Shown: positions 33,072 through 43,448, counted from the first letter of the stretch. The stretch is 64,000 nucleotides of DNA from Nostoc sp. PCC 7524 (GCF_000316645.1 NC_019684.1:1984001-2048000), one strand, 5' to 3'. A program made the numbers and translations. The notes: a model not told the origin generated them from the sequence alone.

Positions 33072-34187
33072 TTAGCAATTGTTCGTATTTTTATATCGGA
33101 ACATAGCAGTAATTCTACAACCTGCATTTGGTTTACTGGTAATTTCTAAGTCACCACCTAATGCTGTAACCCGTTCTTGCATTCCCCTCAGACCAAATCC
33201 TTTAGTATTTTCCGTTACTTGGAAACCTTTACCATTATCTTGCAGTGTGAGTATTGTATGAGAATCTGTACTCTGAATCTGAATTGTAACTATCGTAGCT
33301 TCAGCATACTTGCAGATATTAGTCAAGCCCTCTTGTAAAATCCGATAAATAGTTGTGTTGACTGCATGGGGTAAGTTGGGTGGGATATGAATGTTACATT
33401 CTGGTAAGATACCAGTCAGGCGATAAAATTCTTCTGTCAGGTTAGCGATCGCAGTTGCTAAAAGTTGACTTTGTAGGGGTTGTGATCTGATTAACCCCAC
33501 AGATTCACGTACAGCTTTTAAAGCTTCTGAACCCAAATGTTTCGCTTCTAACAAACATTCATAAGCTTTGGTAGAGTTATCTGGCCACAAAGCCATAGCA
33601 GCTTCTAGTTGAATGTTCAATGCTACCAATGAATGACCTAGAGAATCGTGAATATCACGGGCAATGCGATGGCGTTCTTCTATAGTTGCCATTTCTTGAA
33701 GTCGTAGATTGAGTTCTCGTTCTTGTTCTAAAGCTTTGAGTAACTCTGCTTCCGCTTGCTGCAACCGGGTATTTTGCACCTGAAGTTGCGCTTGTAATCT
33801 CCGATTTGTCAGATGTGTTTCAATCCGAACAAACACTTCCTGCAACTGAAAAGGCTTACTAATGTAATCTACACCTCCAACTGAGAAGGCTTTGACTTTA
33901 TCAAATGTTTCATTTAAAGCACTGATAAAAATTACCGGAATTTCACAGGTGCGAGAGTCTGTTTTTAACTGCTGACAAACTTCATAGCCATTTAATCCTG
34001 GCATGGTGATATCTAATAAAATTAAATCTGGTGGTTGAGCCTGAGATCCTATCAATGCTGTTGCTCCATTGGTTACACACCGTACCTCATACCCTTGATT
34101 AGTCAGCATTTTTGATAAAAGGCGCAGGTTATCGAGGGTATCATCAACAATGAGAATATCTCCCTTGTGTAATTGACTGCCATCCAT
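33072..34187 (-). CDS. Receiver-histidine kinase fusion (NarX/DesK-like)
   Basis: 371 residues: an N-terminal receiver (ILIVDDTLDNLRLL, Asp in LILLDITMPGLNG, Lys in YISKPFQ), a coiled-coil linker (about 130-165), then a HisKA_3 dimerisation helix with phosphoacceptor His in HRIARDIHDSLGHSL. The HATPase domain has N-box ILQEGLTNICKYA and G boxes LQDNGKGF and GFGLRGMQERV. It lacks transmembrane segments, so the input probably comes through its receiver. The partner is most likely the NarL-type regulator encoded downstream. Confidence 0.92.
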   Translation of the reverse strand: MDGSQLHKGDILIVDDTLDNLRLLSKMLTNQGYEVRCVTNGATALIGSQAQPPDLILLDITMPGLNGYEVCQQLKTDSRTCEIPVIFISALNETFDKVKAFSVGGVDYISKPFQLQEVFVRIETHLTNRRLQAQLQVQNTRLQQAEAELLKALEQERELNLRLQEMATIEERHRIARDIHDSLGHSLVALNIQLEAAMALWPDNSTKAYECLLEAKHLGSEALKAVRESVGLIRSQPLQSQLLATAIANLTEEFYRLTGILPECNIHIPPNLPHAVNTTIYRILQEGLTNICKYAEATIVTIQIQSTDSHTILTLQDNGKGFQVTENTKGFGLRGMQERVTALGGDLEITSKPNAGCRITAMFRYKNTNNC

Positions 34188-34317
34188 AAAATCTTAGCTT
34201 CCTGAACTTCTGTATTCTTGTTTAAGAAATTTGCATAAATTGAGACAGAAAGACTGTATATCATTTAAAGTTATGTTTGTTTCTTAACCAATACTATTTA
34301 AACATCAAAGCATAGTT

Positions 34318-34665
34318 ATGAAAAGTTTCCAGCAAATGCAGTTAGAAACTGAACTGCCAGTGATTATTACTGACCAAGAAGGATTTATTACTGATATCAA
34401 CGAGGCTTTCAAAACTATTTATGGTTGGACTTCTGAGGAAATCATTGGGTTGCCTTTAGAAGTCATTATTCCCCAGAGCCTACATGATTCTCATCGGCTG
34501 AGTTTTTCCCGGTTTGTGATGACTGAAAAAGCAAAAGTTCTCAATCATCCTCTTTTATTAAAAACTGTAACAAAGGCTGGGATAGAAGTAGAAAGCGAAC
34601 ATTTCATTACAGCAGAAAAACAGGGAGAAACTTGGTTTTTTGCAGCGACAATTTCTCCTCTATAA
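34318..34665 (+). CDS. Single PAS-domain protein
   Basis: 115 residues made of one PAS domain (PVIITDQEGFITDINEAFKTIYGWTSEEIIGLPLEVIIP, then SFSRFVMTEKAKVLNHPLLL and TWFFAATISPL). No output domain is present. It starts 130 bases from the divergent kinase gene and ends 34 bases before a hybrid kinase gene on the same strand, so it may deliver its signal to that kinase. A bound cofactor cannot be told from sequence. Confidence 0.85.
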   Translation: MKSFQQMQLETELPVIITDQEGFITDINEAFKTIYGWTSEEIIGLPLEVIIPQSLHDSHRLSFSRFVMTEKAKVLNHPLLLKTVTKAGIEVESEHFITAEKQGETWFFAATISPL

Positions 34666-34699
34666 AAAATAATATTATTTTCAATCAGGTTATATTTTT

Positions 34700-36547
34700 A
34701 TGGATAGAGATCCTGCCCTTCAGTTAAACCTGCTGCGTTCAACTTTAGGTAAAATGGAAGTAGCATTAGGGGCTATTGATGATGCAATTGTTTGGACTGG
34801 TGAAGACACCAAGGTGCAATGGTGCAATACAGCATTTGATCGCTTAGTTGGTAGACCTCATATTAGAATTTTGGGTAGCCCACTAATTCAACTACTACCA
34901 CTAATACAACAGGGTCAAATAATTGCCAATGAAGAACATCCGGTGCTAATAGCACTGCAAGAACACTTGCAAGCTACTGAATATGAGTTTAAACAATCTC
35001 AAAAAACACTAATTTTGGAAATTTCAGGAAGCTCTATCGAATTTGTTAACGGAGAGAAATGTGCTGTTTTAGCAATTCGTGATATTACGGCTCGTAAACA
35101 AACAGAAGCAGCACTTCAGCAAGCTAAAGAAGCAGCAGATGTAGCCAATATTGCTAAAAGTCAGTTTTTAGCAAACATGAGCCATGAACTACGAACTCCC
35201 TTGAATATTATTTTGGGTTTTACCCAATTACTAACTAGATATGGTTCTCTTGATACCCATCAACAAGAGTATTTAGATACTATTTCCCGCAGTGGTGAAC
35301 ATCTGTTAAAATTAATTGATGATGTTCTAGAAATGTCCAAAATAGAAGCTGGTAAAACCACATTGAATCCAACTGGGTTTGATTTAAAACATCTTTTGGA
35401 AACACTGTACCAGATGTTAAGTTTAAAATCCCAATCGAAAGGATTACAATTAATATTTAAACTTGCCCCAGACTTACCCCAATATATCTGCGCTGATGAA
35501 AGTAAACTGCGCCAAGTTTTAATTAATTTATTAGGCAATGCCATCAAATTTACCCAAATCGGTAGTGTGACTCTGCGCGTCTGGCAAGACACAGAAGCGA
35601 TAGACACAGGGATACGGCTATTATTTGAAGTTGAAGATACTGGATCTGGTATTGAATTAATGGACATGGAAAGGTTATTTGAACCTTTTGTGCAAACTCA
35701 AACAGGCGAAAATTCTCAAGAAGGAACTGGATTAGGTTTACCCATTAGTCAAAAATTCGTCCGACTCATGGGGGGAGAGATGACTGCGAACAGTCAGGTA
35801 GGGGTGGGAACAATTTTTAGGTTCGATATCCACACCCAACAAATTCGATCTGATCAAGTAGAGACGGCAAAATCTAGCCAGCAAGTGATTGCTTTGGCAG
35901 TCGGACAGCCAAAATATCGGATTCTGGTAGCAGAAGATAAACCAGAGATTCGCCAAATCATGATTAAGTTGCTGCAACCAGTTGGCTTTGACGTACGGGA
36001 AGTTAATAATGGAGAAGAAGCGATCGCCTTATGTAAAAGTTGGTGTCCTGACTTAGTGTGGATGGATATGCGAATGCCAGTGATGGATGGCTATGAGGCA
36101 ACTAAACGCATTAAGACAGCAATTGATTCACCGCCAGTCGTCATTGCTTTAACTGGTAGTGCATTTGAAGAAGACCGGATTGTAGCTTTATCTACAGGTT
36201 GTGATGACTTTGTACGTAAGCCATTTCGAGTGGAAGTGATTTTTGACAAGATGGCAGAATACTTGGGTGTGAAATATATATATGCAACTGAACAAATTAA
36301 ACTGCCAACACAGCCACAATCGGCAGATATTCCCGTAAATGAATTAAGTAATGCAATGCTCCAAATGCCTCCGGAATGGGTGGAACAATTGCATCAAGCA
36401 GCGAGGCGAGTTAATTCTAAGCATATTCTCCAACTGATTGAGGAAATTCCATCATCCCAGGCTGGTTTAGCTAAAACGCTAACAAATCTCGTCAATGATT
36501 TTTGTTTTGAAGAGATTATTAATTTAACTGATACCAATTCTCTATGA
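34700..36547 (+). CDS. Hybrid histidine kinase (PAS, HisKA, HATPase, receiver)
   Basis: 615 residues: PAS (about 15-130), coiled linker, HisKA with [17 protein letters not shown] near residue 160, HATPase (N-box [12 protein letters not shown]1 [10 protein letters not shown]2 [13 protein letters not shown]), receiver (about 410-530; ILVAEDKPE, Asp in [12 protein letters not shown], Lys in FVRKPFR). A helical tail of about 80 residues ([16 protein letters not shown]) often ends cyanobacterial kinases of this kind. Cytoplasmic. Probably cotranscribed with the PAS protein. Confidence 0.93.
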   Translation: MDRDPALQLNLLRSTLGKMEVALGAIDDAIVWTGEDTKVQWCNTAFDRLVGRPHIRILGSPLIQLLPLIQQGQIIANEEHPVLIALQEHLQATEYEFKQSQKTLILEISGSSIEFVNGEKCAVLAIRDITARKQTEAALQQAKEAADVANIAKSQFLANMSHELRTPLNIILGFTQLLTRYGSLDTHQQEYLDTISRSGEHLLKLIDDVLEMSKIEAGKTTLNPTGFDLKHLLETLYQMLSLKSQSKGLQLIFKLAPDLPQYICADESKLRQVLINLLGNAIKFTQIGSVTLRVWQDTEAIDTGIRLLFEVEDTGSGIELMDMERLFEPFVQTQTGENSQEGTGLGLPISQKFVRLMGGEMTANSQVGVGTIFRFDIHTQQIRSDQVETAKSSQQVIALAVGQPKYRILVAEDKPEIRQIMIKLLQPVGFDVREVNNGEEAIALCKSWCPDLVWMDMRMPVMDGYEATKRIKTAIDSPPVVIALTGSAFEEDRIVALSTGCDDFVRKPFRVEVIFDKMAEYLGVKYIYATEQIKLPTQPQSADIPVNELSNAMLQMPPEWVEQLHQAARRVNSKHILQLIEEIPSSQAGLAKTLTNLVNDFCFEEIINLTDTNSL

Positions 36548-36566
36548 AGTTGCATCAAATAAATGA

Positions 36567-36596
36567 TGTAGAGACGTTGCATGCAACGTCTCTACA
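36567..36596. repeat. 30-bp perfect palindrome, interspersed
   Basis: Arms TGTAGAGACGTTGC and GCAACGTCTCTACA meet at a central AT. The same element with one central change is at 17778-17807; a related GAGACGCG palindrome is at 49973-49994. It follows the hybrid kinase stop by 19 bases and may act as its terminator. Confidence 0.85.
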
Positions 36597-36867
36597 TTCA
36601 TTTTCGGAGAGGTCTAGTACAGAATAAAGTGCATCTTGATCAAGAAACGGTATGAGAGGCTGCCGTAAACAACTTGATGTTGTTAGTTGCAATCTACTGC
36701 TTGACGTAAAAACTTAAGCATCTGATAATTTGCTGTTGAACTGACACAGGTAGTTTTGTGCATTAGGAAAATCTTGTGGTGCAGACAAGATGCCCCACCA
36801 CAAGAAATATTGAATTATATTTTATGTTTGCCCTATTTTAGTCCGGTCACGCTACTACAACTATTGT
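36597..36867. other. Intergenic region, no gene seen
   Basis: Between the hybrid kinase and the RTX gene's stop. No frame with protein-like content and no further repeat. Confidence 0.4.
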
Positions 36868-38244
36868 TTAGCCAACAGCTAACGAGACAAACGTAAAGTC
36901 TTGTTGTAAGCTGACCGTGGTTGTGTCTCGCACAACACCAATCAAATCTCCGTTGTAGAAGATTCCGGTGTCTAGCGCACTGCTACCTCCCCAGTTGCCA
37001 GATCCGAGGCTGTATTGATTATTATCCGGCAAGTACAAAAGTTGGATTTTGTCACCTTCTGCTCTGCTAAAGTCGGTAATTGTAGCGTAGCCCAACCCAG
37101 TATACTGAACACCATTGCCAGAACCCACTGCAAATGTGTCCGCTCCTAAACCACCAGTGAGGAGATCATATTCTTGACCGGAACCGAAACCGTTCAGATA
37201 ATCGTTGCCACCACCACCGATGAGGGTGTCGTTGCCACCGTTACCGTAGAGGTAGTTGTTGGAACTGTTACCAGAGATGACGTTATTGAGGCTGTTGCCA
37301 TATCCTCTTTCGGCACTACCAGTCAGCGTTAGGTTTTCAACGTTAGAGCCGAGGGTATAGGAAAAGATGGAAGAATATACTCTATCAGTACCTTGGGAAG
37401 CATACTCAATAACTACATCTCCAGCATTATCAACGTAATAGTTGTCGTTGCCAGTACCGCCATACATTGTGTCTGCGCCAGTACCACCACTGAGGGTATC
37501 ATTGCCATCGTTACCGTAAAGGGTGTCGTTGCCAGAATTACCGAAGAGGTAGTTGTTAGAACTGTTGCCGGAGATAACGTTGTTGAGGCTGTTGCCGTAT
37601 CCACCGTAGGCAGTACCAGTCAGCGTTAGGTTTTCAACGTTAGAGCCGAGGGTATAGGAGATGGAAGAATAAACTCTATCAGTACCTTGGGAAGCATACT
37701 CAATAACTACATCTCCAGCATTATCAACGTAATAGTTGTCGTTGCCAGTGCCGCCATACATTGTGTCTGCGCCAGTACCACCACTGAGGGTATCATTACC
37801 ACCGTTACCGTAAAGGGTATCGTTGCCAGAACTACCAAAGAGGTAGTTGTTAGAATCGTTGCCAGAGATAACGTTATTGAGACTGTTGCCGTATCCACCG
37901 TAGGCAGTACCAATCAGCGTCAGGTTTTCAACGTTTGCACCAAGGGTATAGGAGATGGAAGAATATACTGTATCAGTACCTTGGAAAGCATACTCGGTAA
38001 CTACATCCCCAAGATTATCAACGTAATAGTTGTCGTTGCCAGTGCCGCCATACATTGTGTCTGCACCAGTGCCACCATTGAGGGTGTCATTACCATCGTT
38101 GCCGTATAAGATGTCGTTACCAGCAAGCCCGGAAATGTAGTCATCTAGTGCAGTGCCTACTAGAGATGGCAGATACACAAGTACGCCATTAACGTATTGA
38201 AAAGAATTGTTATCGTTGTATTGAGTTCCTGTAATGTTAGCCAC
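36868..38244 (-). CDS. RTX-type calcium-binding repeat protein
   Basis: 458 residues from a GTG start with AAGGA upstream. The body is made of Ca-binding nonapeptides (GNDTLYGNDGNDTLSGG, GTGADTMYGGTGND) alternating with NYYVDNAGDVVIEYASQGTD and YTLGSNVENLTLTGTA units. Three long units of 98 residues are almost identical, with a DNA spacing of 294 bases. A C-terminal region (about 375-458; TDFSRAEGDKIQLL) resembles the type I secretion signal region of RTX proteins. It has no Sec signal, so type I export is likely. Role: surface or extracellular matrix protein. Divergent from the sigma factor operon at 38554. Confidence 0.88.
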   Translation of the reverse strand: MANITGTQYNDNNSFQYVNGVLVYLPSLVGTALDDYISGLAGNDILYGNDGNDTLNGGTGADTMYGGTGNDNYYVDNLGDVVTEYAFQGTDTVYSSISYTLGANVENLTLIGTAYGGYGNSLNNVISGNDSNNYLFGSSGNDTLYGNGGNDTLSGGTGADTMYGGTGNDNYYVDNAGDVVIEYASQGTDRVYSSISYTLGSNVENLTLTGTAYGGYGNSLNNVISGNSSNNYLFGNSGNDTLYGNDGNDTLSGGTGADTMYGGTGNDNYYVDNAGDVVIEYASQGTDRVYSSIFSYTLGSNVENLTLTGSAERGYGNSLNNVISGNSSNNYLYGNGGNDTLIGGGGNDYLNGFGSGQEYDLLTGGLGADTFAVGSGNGVQYTGLGYATITDFSRAEGDKIQLLYLPDNNQYSLGSGNWGGSSALDTGIFYNGDLIGVVRDTTTVSLQQDFTFVSLAVG

Positions 38245-38553
38245 GTAATTTTTTCCTTAGAGAGTGTGATTTTCGTGTGTAAGCTAGATAAGTATTGAAG
38301 AAATTAGTTACTGTGAACCTCGTACATCACTAAGTTATGAAAAAGGGGTTAGAGGCTAGTAATTTTTCCTCAGCACTTAGCTTTTAGTGTTGTCTCAGTG
38401 AACTTTCCTTCTGAGCATTACTACGATGGTTTTGAGTTTTTATGCACCTAATAAAAAGATTTTTGGTAAAAATGTGGACAATACCTGGAATGCTGTGTAT
38501 TACAATTAGGTAGAAACTCGTAAGCTCTTAATTTTCTATACTCACAAAATTTT
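38245..38553. other. Divergent promoter region
   Basis: 309 bases between the RTX gene and the sigma-like gene, AT-rich, probably holding both promoters. No gene and no clear operator is seen. Confidence 0.45.
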
Positions 38554-39714
38554 ATGCAACCCCGACAGGGTATTCTTGAAACCTTCTCTACCTTTGTGCA
38601 GTTTGATGCAGATAGGTTCAGTGTTTGGGTGACAGATAGCAAACTAAACCGAAGTATCAAAAAATGCGTAGAACAATACCCGCAACAAATATCTGATCAT
38701 TTCTGGGTGCTTTACTGGTACAAAATTTGGCAAATAGAATCCAGCCCTTTAGCAGTAGGACATATTTCCGCTTATTTGCAAGAGGTATGCTACTGGGTTG
38801 CGAGAAAAATAGCTGTAAATTTTACGAGTCAATTTTCTGTTGCAGATTGCTTTCAGATTGCTATTTCCTGCATTTATAAAATTCTTAAAAACTTTAATCC
38901 TGAATACAGCACAAATTTAAAAAGCTATGCTGAATACGCTTTTGAGCGTTTCCTCAAAGACTCATTACGTTTGGGAAAGGAAGCAGATATCTGCACTGAC
39001 TGGGCTTTACTGCATAAAATTAGTCGCAAGCGGTTGGTAAATGCTTTAGAAAACGCTGGTTGTAATAGTCAAATTATCAATAATTATGTCTTAGCTTGGG
39101 AATGTTTTAAGGAACTCTACACCAGTGATAGTAAAACTGTTCGTCAATTGGTAAAACCGGATATTGCCACATGGCAAGCAATTACTCAGCTTTATAATAG
39201 ACAAAGCTTGAGTCAACTGACTCCAGACATTTTAGAAAAATGGCTGAGTACCTCCGCTAAAGCTGTACGAGATTTTCTTTACCCCAAATTTGTGTCTGTA
39301 GATGCTCCTATTCTTGGGCAAGAATCAGGTAATCTATTAGATACATTACCCGCAGATTTACCTGCATCATTACTGACAGAAATTATTGCCCAAGAGGAAG
39401 CTACAGCTAGACAAACACAACAAGCACAATTAAACCAAGTGTTGACGGATGCTTTAGCGGCGTTGGATACGCAGTCGCAGAAATTACTCCAAGCTTATTA
39501 TCAGCAACAGCTGACTCAACAACAAATCGCCCAACAGTTAGAAATTAAGCAATATACAGTTTCTCGCCGTTTGAGCAGCATTAAACGCTCATTACTCACT
39601 ACCCTAACGCAGTGGAGCATTGATAGTTTGCATATCTCCCCTACGCCTGTCGTAGTGGATGCGGTAAGCAAAAGTCTAGAAGAATGGCTTAACAATTACT
39701 ATAGAACTTCTTGA
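38554..39714 (+). CDS. Sigma-70-like factor of the DUF1822/CHAT operon
   Basis: 386 residues. Residues 60-190 resemble a diverged region 2 (AYLQEVCYWVARKIAVNF, SVADCFQIAISCIYKILKNFNPEYSTNLKSY-type helices). The C-terminal region 4 HTH is clearer: LDTQSQKLLQAYYQQQLTQQ, then QIAQQLEIKQYTVSRRLSSI. The middle is longer and more helical than in ordinary sigmas. A role as an alternative sigma or a sigma-derived regulator is likely. The next gene begins 4 bases after its stop, so all three genes to 43448 form one operon. Confidence 0.8.
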   Translation: MQPRQGILETFSTFVQFDADRFSVWVTDSKLNRSIKKCVEQYPQQISDHFWVLYWYKIWQIESSPLAVGHISAYLQEVCYWVARKIAVNFTSQFSVADCFQIAISCIYKILKNFNPEYSTNLKSYAEYAFERFLKDSLRLGKEADICTDWALLHKISRKRLVNALENAGCNSQIINNYVLAWECFKELYTSDSKTVRQLVKPDIATWQAITQLYNRQSLSQLTPDILEKWLSTSAKAVRDFLYPKFVSVDAPILGQESGNLLDTLPADLPASLLTEIIAQEEATARQTQQAQLNQVLTDALAALDTQSQKLLQAYYQQQLTQQQIAQQLEIKQYTVSRRLSSIKRSLLTTLTQWSIDSLHISPTPVVVDAVSKSLEEWLNNYYRTS

Positions 39715-39718
39715 GATT

Positions 39719-40876
39719 ATGTTTGATCATGCTGTGGGTTTCGCTGTTGATAATGACTTGGTTTTAGAATTGATTCCGACATCACCAAATCTAGAACGTA
39801 AATATTCTACGTCTGGTGGTTGTCAGCGTGCTTGGCTTAATCACATTTGTTTAACTACATTTTTAGATTGGTTACAAGGGGAAGTTACACCCAATGCTAG
39901 AGTGCATCCCAACACAGCTGCTCTGCCCAGTTTTTGGGAAGTAGTCAACGGTACAGCTATGAGTTGTGATAACTCCCGCTTGGTTCTGATTCCTACCTTA
40001 GCAATGGATGTAGATGAGTTACGTGTACCTCAAGAATGGGTGGATATTCCGGAATGGGTGGCTGATTATTACTTAGCGGTGCAGATAAATACAGATGAAG
40101 GCTGGATGCGAGTTTTTGGTTACACAACGCATCAACAACTGAAAACTTTAGGAGTTTATGATCCAGGCGATCGCACTTACAGTTTAGAATCTGATCAGCT
40201 CATCGCAGATTTGAATGTGCTATGGGTAACTCGTCAATTGTCTCCGGAAGAAATCACCCGTGCGTCGGTTGCTCCCATACCACCTTTACCCCAAACCCAA
40301 GCAGACAATTTACTGCAAAGATTAAGTAACGCAGATATCAAATTTCCCCGCTTAGAAGTTCCCTTTCCTCTTTGGGGAGCGTTAATCGCACATGGTGGTT
40401 GGCGACAACGTTTGTATGAATTGCGCCAAGGAATTGTGCAACCAGTATCAATTGGGCAATGGCTTCAAGAAGGGGTATCGAATTTTGCTCAACAACTAGG
40501 CTGGGAACGGCGACAGTTTTTTGCTGTCTCTTCAGGGATGAGGAGTTTAGAAAGCCAAACTCCTATTGTCGGCTTATCTCGACAAATTTTGGTATCTGGT
40601 ATTACTTATGAGTTACGATTTTTCCCTAAAGGCAATCCAGACGAAAAAATTTGGCGGTTTGAATTACTTAATTCCACTCCTGACAATCTAATTCCTACGG
40701 GGTTTCAACTCAGGCTGCTTACGGAAGATTTACAAGCATTTCCTAATAATGAAGATGCAGCCACAACGCCTGTAGAACAATTGTATGTAGAAGTGATGTT
40801 AGAACCCGGTGAAGGTTTAGTTTGGGAAGTCACACCTTTACCAGCAGAATATGAGCGCGAAATTTTACGTTTTTAG
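39719..40876 (+). CDS. DUF1822-family protein
   Basis: 385 residues. The sequence matches the DUF1822 pattern as I know it: CQRAWLNHICLTTFLDWLQ at the start, LVLIPTLAMDVDELRVPQEWVDIPEWVADYYLAVQI, GYTTHQQLK, and a C-terminal beta-rich half with LRLLTEDLQAFPNNEDAAT and LYVEVMLEPGEGLVWEV. The function is unknown. It is almost confined to cyanobacteria and is often encoded with sigma-like and CHAT genes. The tight spacing on both sides supports a functional link. Confidence 0.85.
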   Translation: MFDHAVGFAVDNDLVLELIPTSPNLERKYSTSGGCQRAWLNHICLTTFLDWLQGEVTPNARVHPNTAALPSFWEVVNGTAMSCDNSRLVLIPTLAMDVDELRVPQEWVDIPEWVADYYLAVQINTDEGWMRVFGYTTHQQLKTLGVYDPGDRTYSLESDQLIADLNVLWVTRQLSPEEITRASVAPIPPLPQTQADNLLQRLSNADIKFPRLEVPFPLWGALIAHGGWRQRLYELRQGIVQPVSIGQWLQEGVSNFAQQLGWERRQFFAVSSGMRSLESQTPIVGLSRQILVSGITYELRFFPKGNPDEKIWRFELLNSTPDNLIPTGFQLRLLTEDLQAFPNNEDAATTPVEQLYVEVMLEPGEGLVWEVTPLPAEYEREILRF

Positions 40877-40898
40877 TTGCAGGGGGGATTGGGGAGTG

Positions 40899-43448
40899 GT
40901 GAAGAAGAAAATTATTAATTTTTGTTTGCTGGCTGTGCTAACTATATTTATATGTGTTTTAGTGACTCCAGCCTTCGCAAATATTTCTCAAAAGACAATT
41001 ATTAATCAAGATTCACAATCTAAAATTGTCGAAAGCCAAACATTATATGAAAGTGGTAGATTTGCTGAAGCTGTGCAGATTTTACAGCAAGCAGTCCAAG
41101 AGTATCAACAACAGGGAGATACTTTAAAACAAGCTGTAGCCTTGGGTAATCTATCGCTGGCTTATCAACAAATTGGTAATTGGCAACAAGCTCAATTAGC
41201 TATTACCAATAGCTTAGATTTACAAGAATTTAATAATAAAAATTTAGCAATTTTAGCTCAAACTCTAGATATTCAAGGACGCTTACAACTTTTAACAGGT
41301 AAGCCAGAATTAGCTCTGACGACTTGGAAACAGACTGAAGATATTTACACCAAGATAGGAAACAAAAACAGTATTGCTTTGGCACTACTTTATCAAGCTC
41401 AAGCATTACGTAATCAAGGTTTTAATAAGCAAGCTATTGAGAAACTAGAACAGGTAAATCAAACTCTAAAATCTCAAGGTGATTCTTTGGCGAAGGCAGC
41501 AGTTTTACTATCCCTTGGAGATACATTAGAAAATGTAGGAGAATTAGAAAAATCTCGCTTAGCTTTAGAACAAAGTTTAGCAATTCATCAAAGGCTTAAA
41601 TCTTCAGAAAATATTGCTTTAAGTCTGTTAAGTTTAGGTAATAATGCGCGGATTCAACAAAAAAATTCCCAGGCAGTTGCATTTTATCAACAAACATTTG
41701 ACACCTCATCTTTACCCATCACAAAAGTTAAAGCACGACTCAATCATCTCAATTTATTAATTACAGAAAAAAAATTTGCAGCAGCACAAACCTTAATTCC
41801 AGAAATTCAATCTCTACTTATACAACTTCCACCCTCTCGCCCATCGATTTACGCCCACATTAACTTGGCTCACAGTTTGGGTGGTTTAAACACCCCCAAA
41901 TCCCAAATTGCTCAACTACTGGCTACGGGTGTACAAGCAGCGCGGAGTTTAAACGATATCCGCGCCGAAGCCTATGCTTTGGGTAATCTGGGTAACTTGT
42001 ATGAAAAAACACAACAATTTGCTGAAGCGATTAACCTGACACAACAGGCTTTAATATTGGCGCAAAGTAGCAACGCACCGGAAATTACTTATTTGTGGCA
42101 ATGGCAGATGGGTAGATTATTCAAAGCCCAAGGTAATTTTACAGGAGCGATCGCAGCCTATGATGCAGCCGTAGAAACATTGGAGTCGCTGCGTACTGAC
42201 TTAGTAGCAGTCAATCAGGATATCCAGTTTAATTTCCGCGACAATGTAGAACCAGTTTATCGTGAGTCAGTAGCTTTATTGCTGCAAAATTCTGGCAAAA
42301 AACCCGATATTCAAACCTTAGATAAAGCGAGAACACGCATAGAGGCACTACAGTTAGCAGAACTCGATAACTTTTTTAGAGAAGCTTGTTTACAAGGGCA
42401 GAGGGTACTTTTAGATCAAGTAGTAGACAAAGACAATCCCAACACTGCCATACTCTATCCCATTATTCTGCCAGAACAACTCCAAGTAATTGTTAAAATT
42501 CCTCAGCAACCACTGCGCCATTATACAGTTAACAAATCCCAGGTTGAAGTGGAACGCACCTTGGCAGAACTGCGGGAATACATTTTAGAACCGGATAGAA
42601 CTGAGGAAGTACAAACCCTTTCCCAAGAAGTCTATAACTGGTTAATTAAACCTATGGCATCTGATTTAGCCACAAGTCAAGTTAATACCCTGGTATTCGT
42701 ACTAGATGGGGCATTAAGAAATATACCCCTAGCTGCGCTTTACGACGGCGAGAAATATTTAGTAGAGAAATACGCCATTGCTTTGAGTTTAGGGCTTCAG
42801 CTATTAGCTCCCAAACCTCTGACTCAAAAACCTGTGAGTATACTAGCTGCGGGTTTAGTGCAACCACCGCCAGAGTTTCCCACATTCCCACCCTTACCAG
42901 GAATCAAGTTAGAATTTGACCTCATTGCTCAAACAGGAGCATCTACCAAAAAACTACTAGATCAAGACTTTACCAGTAGCACTCTAGGAAAAAACGTTAA
43001 TACTCTTCCTTTTAATGTCTTACATTTGGCAACTCACGGACAATTTAGCTCTCGTTCGGAAGATACTTTCATTTTAGCCAATGATGGTTCTATCAATGTT
43101 TTAGAATTCGATAAATTACTCCGCTCTCAGAGTGAAACTAATACGCAAATCTTAGAATTATTAGTTTTGAGTGCTTGTCAAACTGCCACAGGTGACAACC
43201 GTGCAACATTAGGGTTGGCAGGCACAGCCATCAAAGCAGGCGCACGTAGCACAGTTGCCTCACTGTGGCACATCAACGATCAATCCACTGCCGTCTTGAT
43301 TGGTGAATTTTACAATGAATTAGTCAATAGTAAAGTGACTAAAGCAGAAGCCTTACGTCGCGCTCAAGTCAAATTATTAACAAAGTATCCTAATTATAAT
43401 CGCCCCGGTTACTGGGCTGCTTATGTATTAGTTGGTAATTGGTTTTAG
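40899..43448 (+). CDS. Secreted TPR-CHAT protease-like protein
   Basis: About 849 residues from the GTG at 40899 (GGGGAG upstream); the frame is open from 40851 but earlier codons overlap the DUF1822 gene. A signal peptide (KKKIINFCLLAVLTIFICVLVTPAFA) is followed by a series of TPR repeats (about 35-440; QAVALGNLSLAYQQIGNWQ, EAYALGNLGNLYEKTQQFA). A C-terminal CHAT domain follows (about 530-849). Caspase-type catalytic residues are visible: His in NVLHLATHGQFS and Cys in LVLSACQTATGDN, with TVASLWHINDQST and GYWAAYVLVGNW after them. Likely a periplasmic or exported peptidase activated through its TPRs. The substrate is unknown; TPS exoproteins are a reasonable guess. Confidence 0.9.
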   Translation: MKKKIINFCLLAVLTIFICVLVTPAFANISQKTIINQDSQSKIVESQTLYESGRFAEAVQILQQAVQEYQQQGDTLKQAVALGNLSLAYQQIGNWQQAQLAITNSLDLQEFNNKNLAILAQTLDIQGRLQLLTGKPELALTTWKQTEDIYTKIGNKNSIALALLYQAQALRNQGFNKQAIEKLEQVNQTLKSQGDSLAKAAVLLSLGDTLENVGELEKSRLALEQSLAIHQRLKSSENIALSLLSLGNNARIQQKNSQAVAFYQQTFDTSSLPITKVKARLNHLNLLITEKKFAAAQTLIPEIQSLLIQLPPSRPSIYAHINLAHSLGGLNTPKSQIAQLLATGVQAARSLNDIRAEAYALGNLGNLYEKTQQFAEAINLTQQALILAQSSNAPEITYLWQWQMGRLFKAQGNFTGAIAAYDAAVETLESLRTDLVAVNQDIQFNFRDNVEPVYRESVALLLQNSGKKPDIQTLDKARTRIEALQLAELDNFFREACLQGQRVLLDQVVDKDNPNTAILYPIILPEQLQVIVKIPQQPLRHYTVNKSQVEVERTLAELREYILEPDRTEEVQTLSQEVYNWLIKPMASDLATSQVNTLVFVLDGALRNIPLAALYDGEKYLVEKYAIALSLGLQLLAPKPLTQKPVSILAAGLVQPPPEFPTFPPLPGIKLEFDLIAQTGASTKKLLDQDFTSSTLGKNVNTLPFNVLHLATHGQFSSRSEDTFILANDGSINVLEFDKLLRSQSETNTQILELLVLSACQTATGDNRATLGLAGTAIKAGARSTVASLWHINDQSTAVLIGEFYNELVNSKVTKAEALRRAQVKLLTKYPNYNRPGYWAAYVLVGNWF

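Noticed and set aside
37393..38109. Val/Ile-rich frames on the + strand opposite the RTX gene
   Set aside because: They mirror the RTX nonapeptide codons and repeat with the same 294-base period; no start signal or domain is present.
40899..43448. RNA-guided TPR-CHAT (type III-E like) system
   Set aside because: There is no gRAMP-type effector or CRISPR array, and the protein has a signal peptide, pointing to an envelope role.
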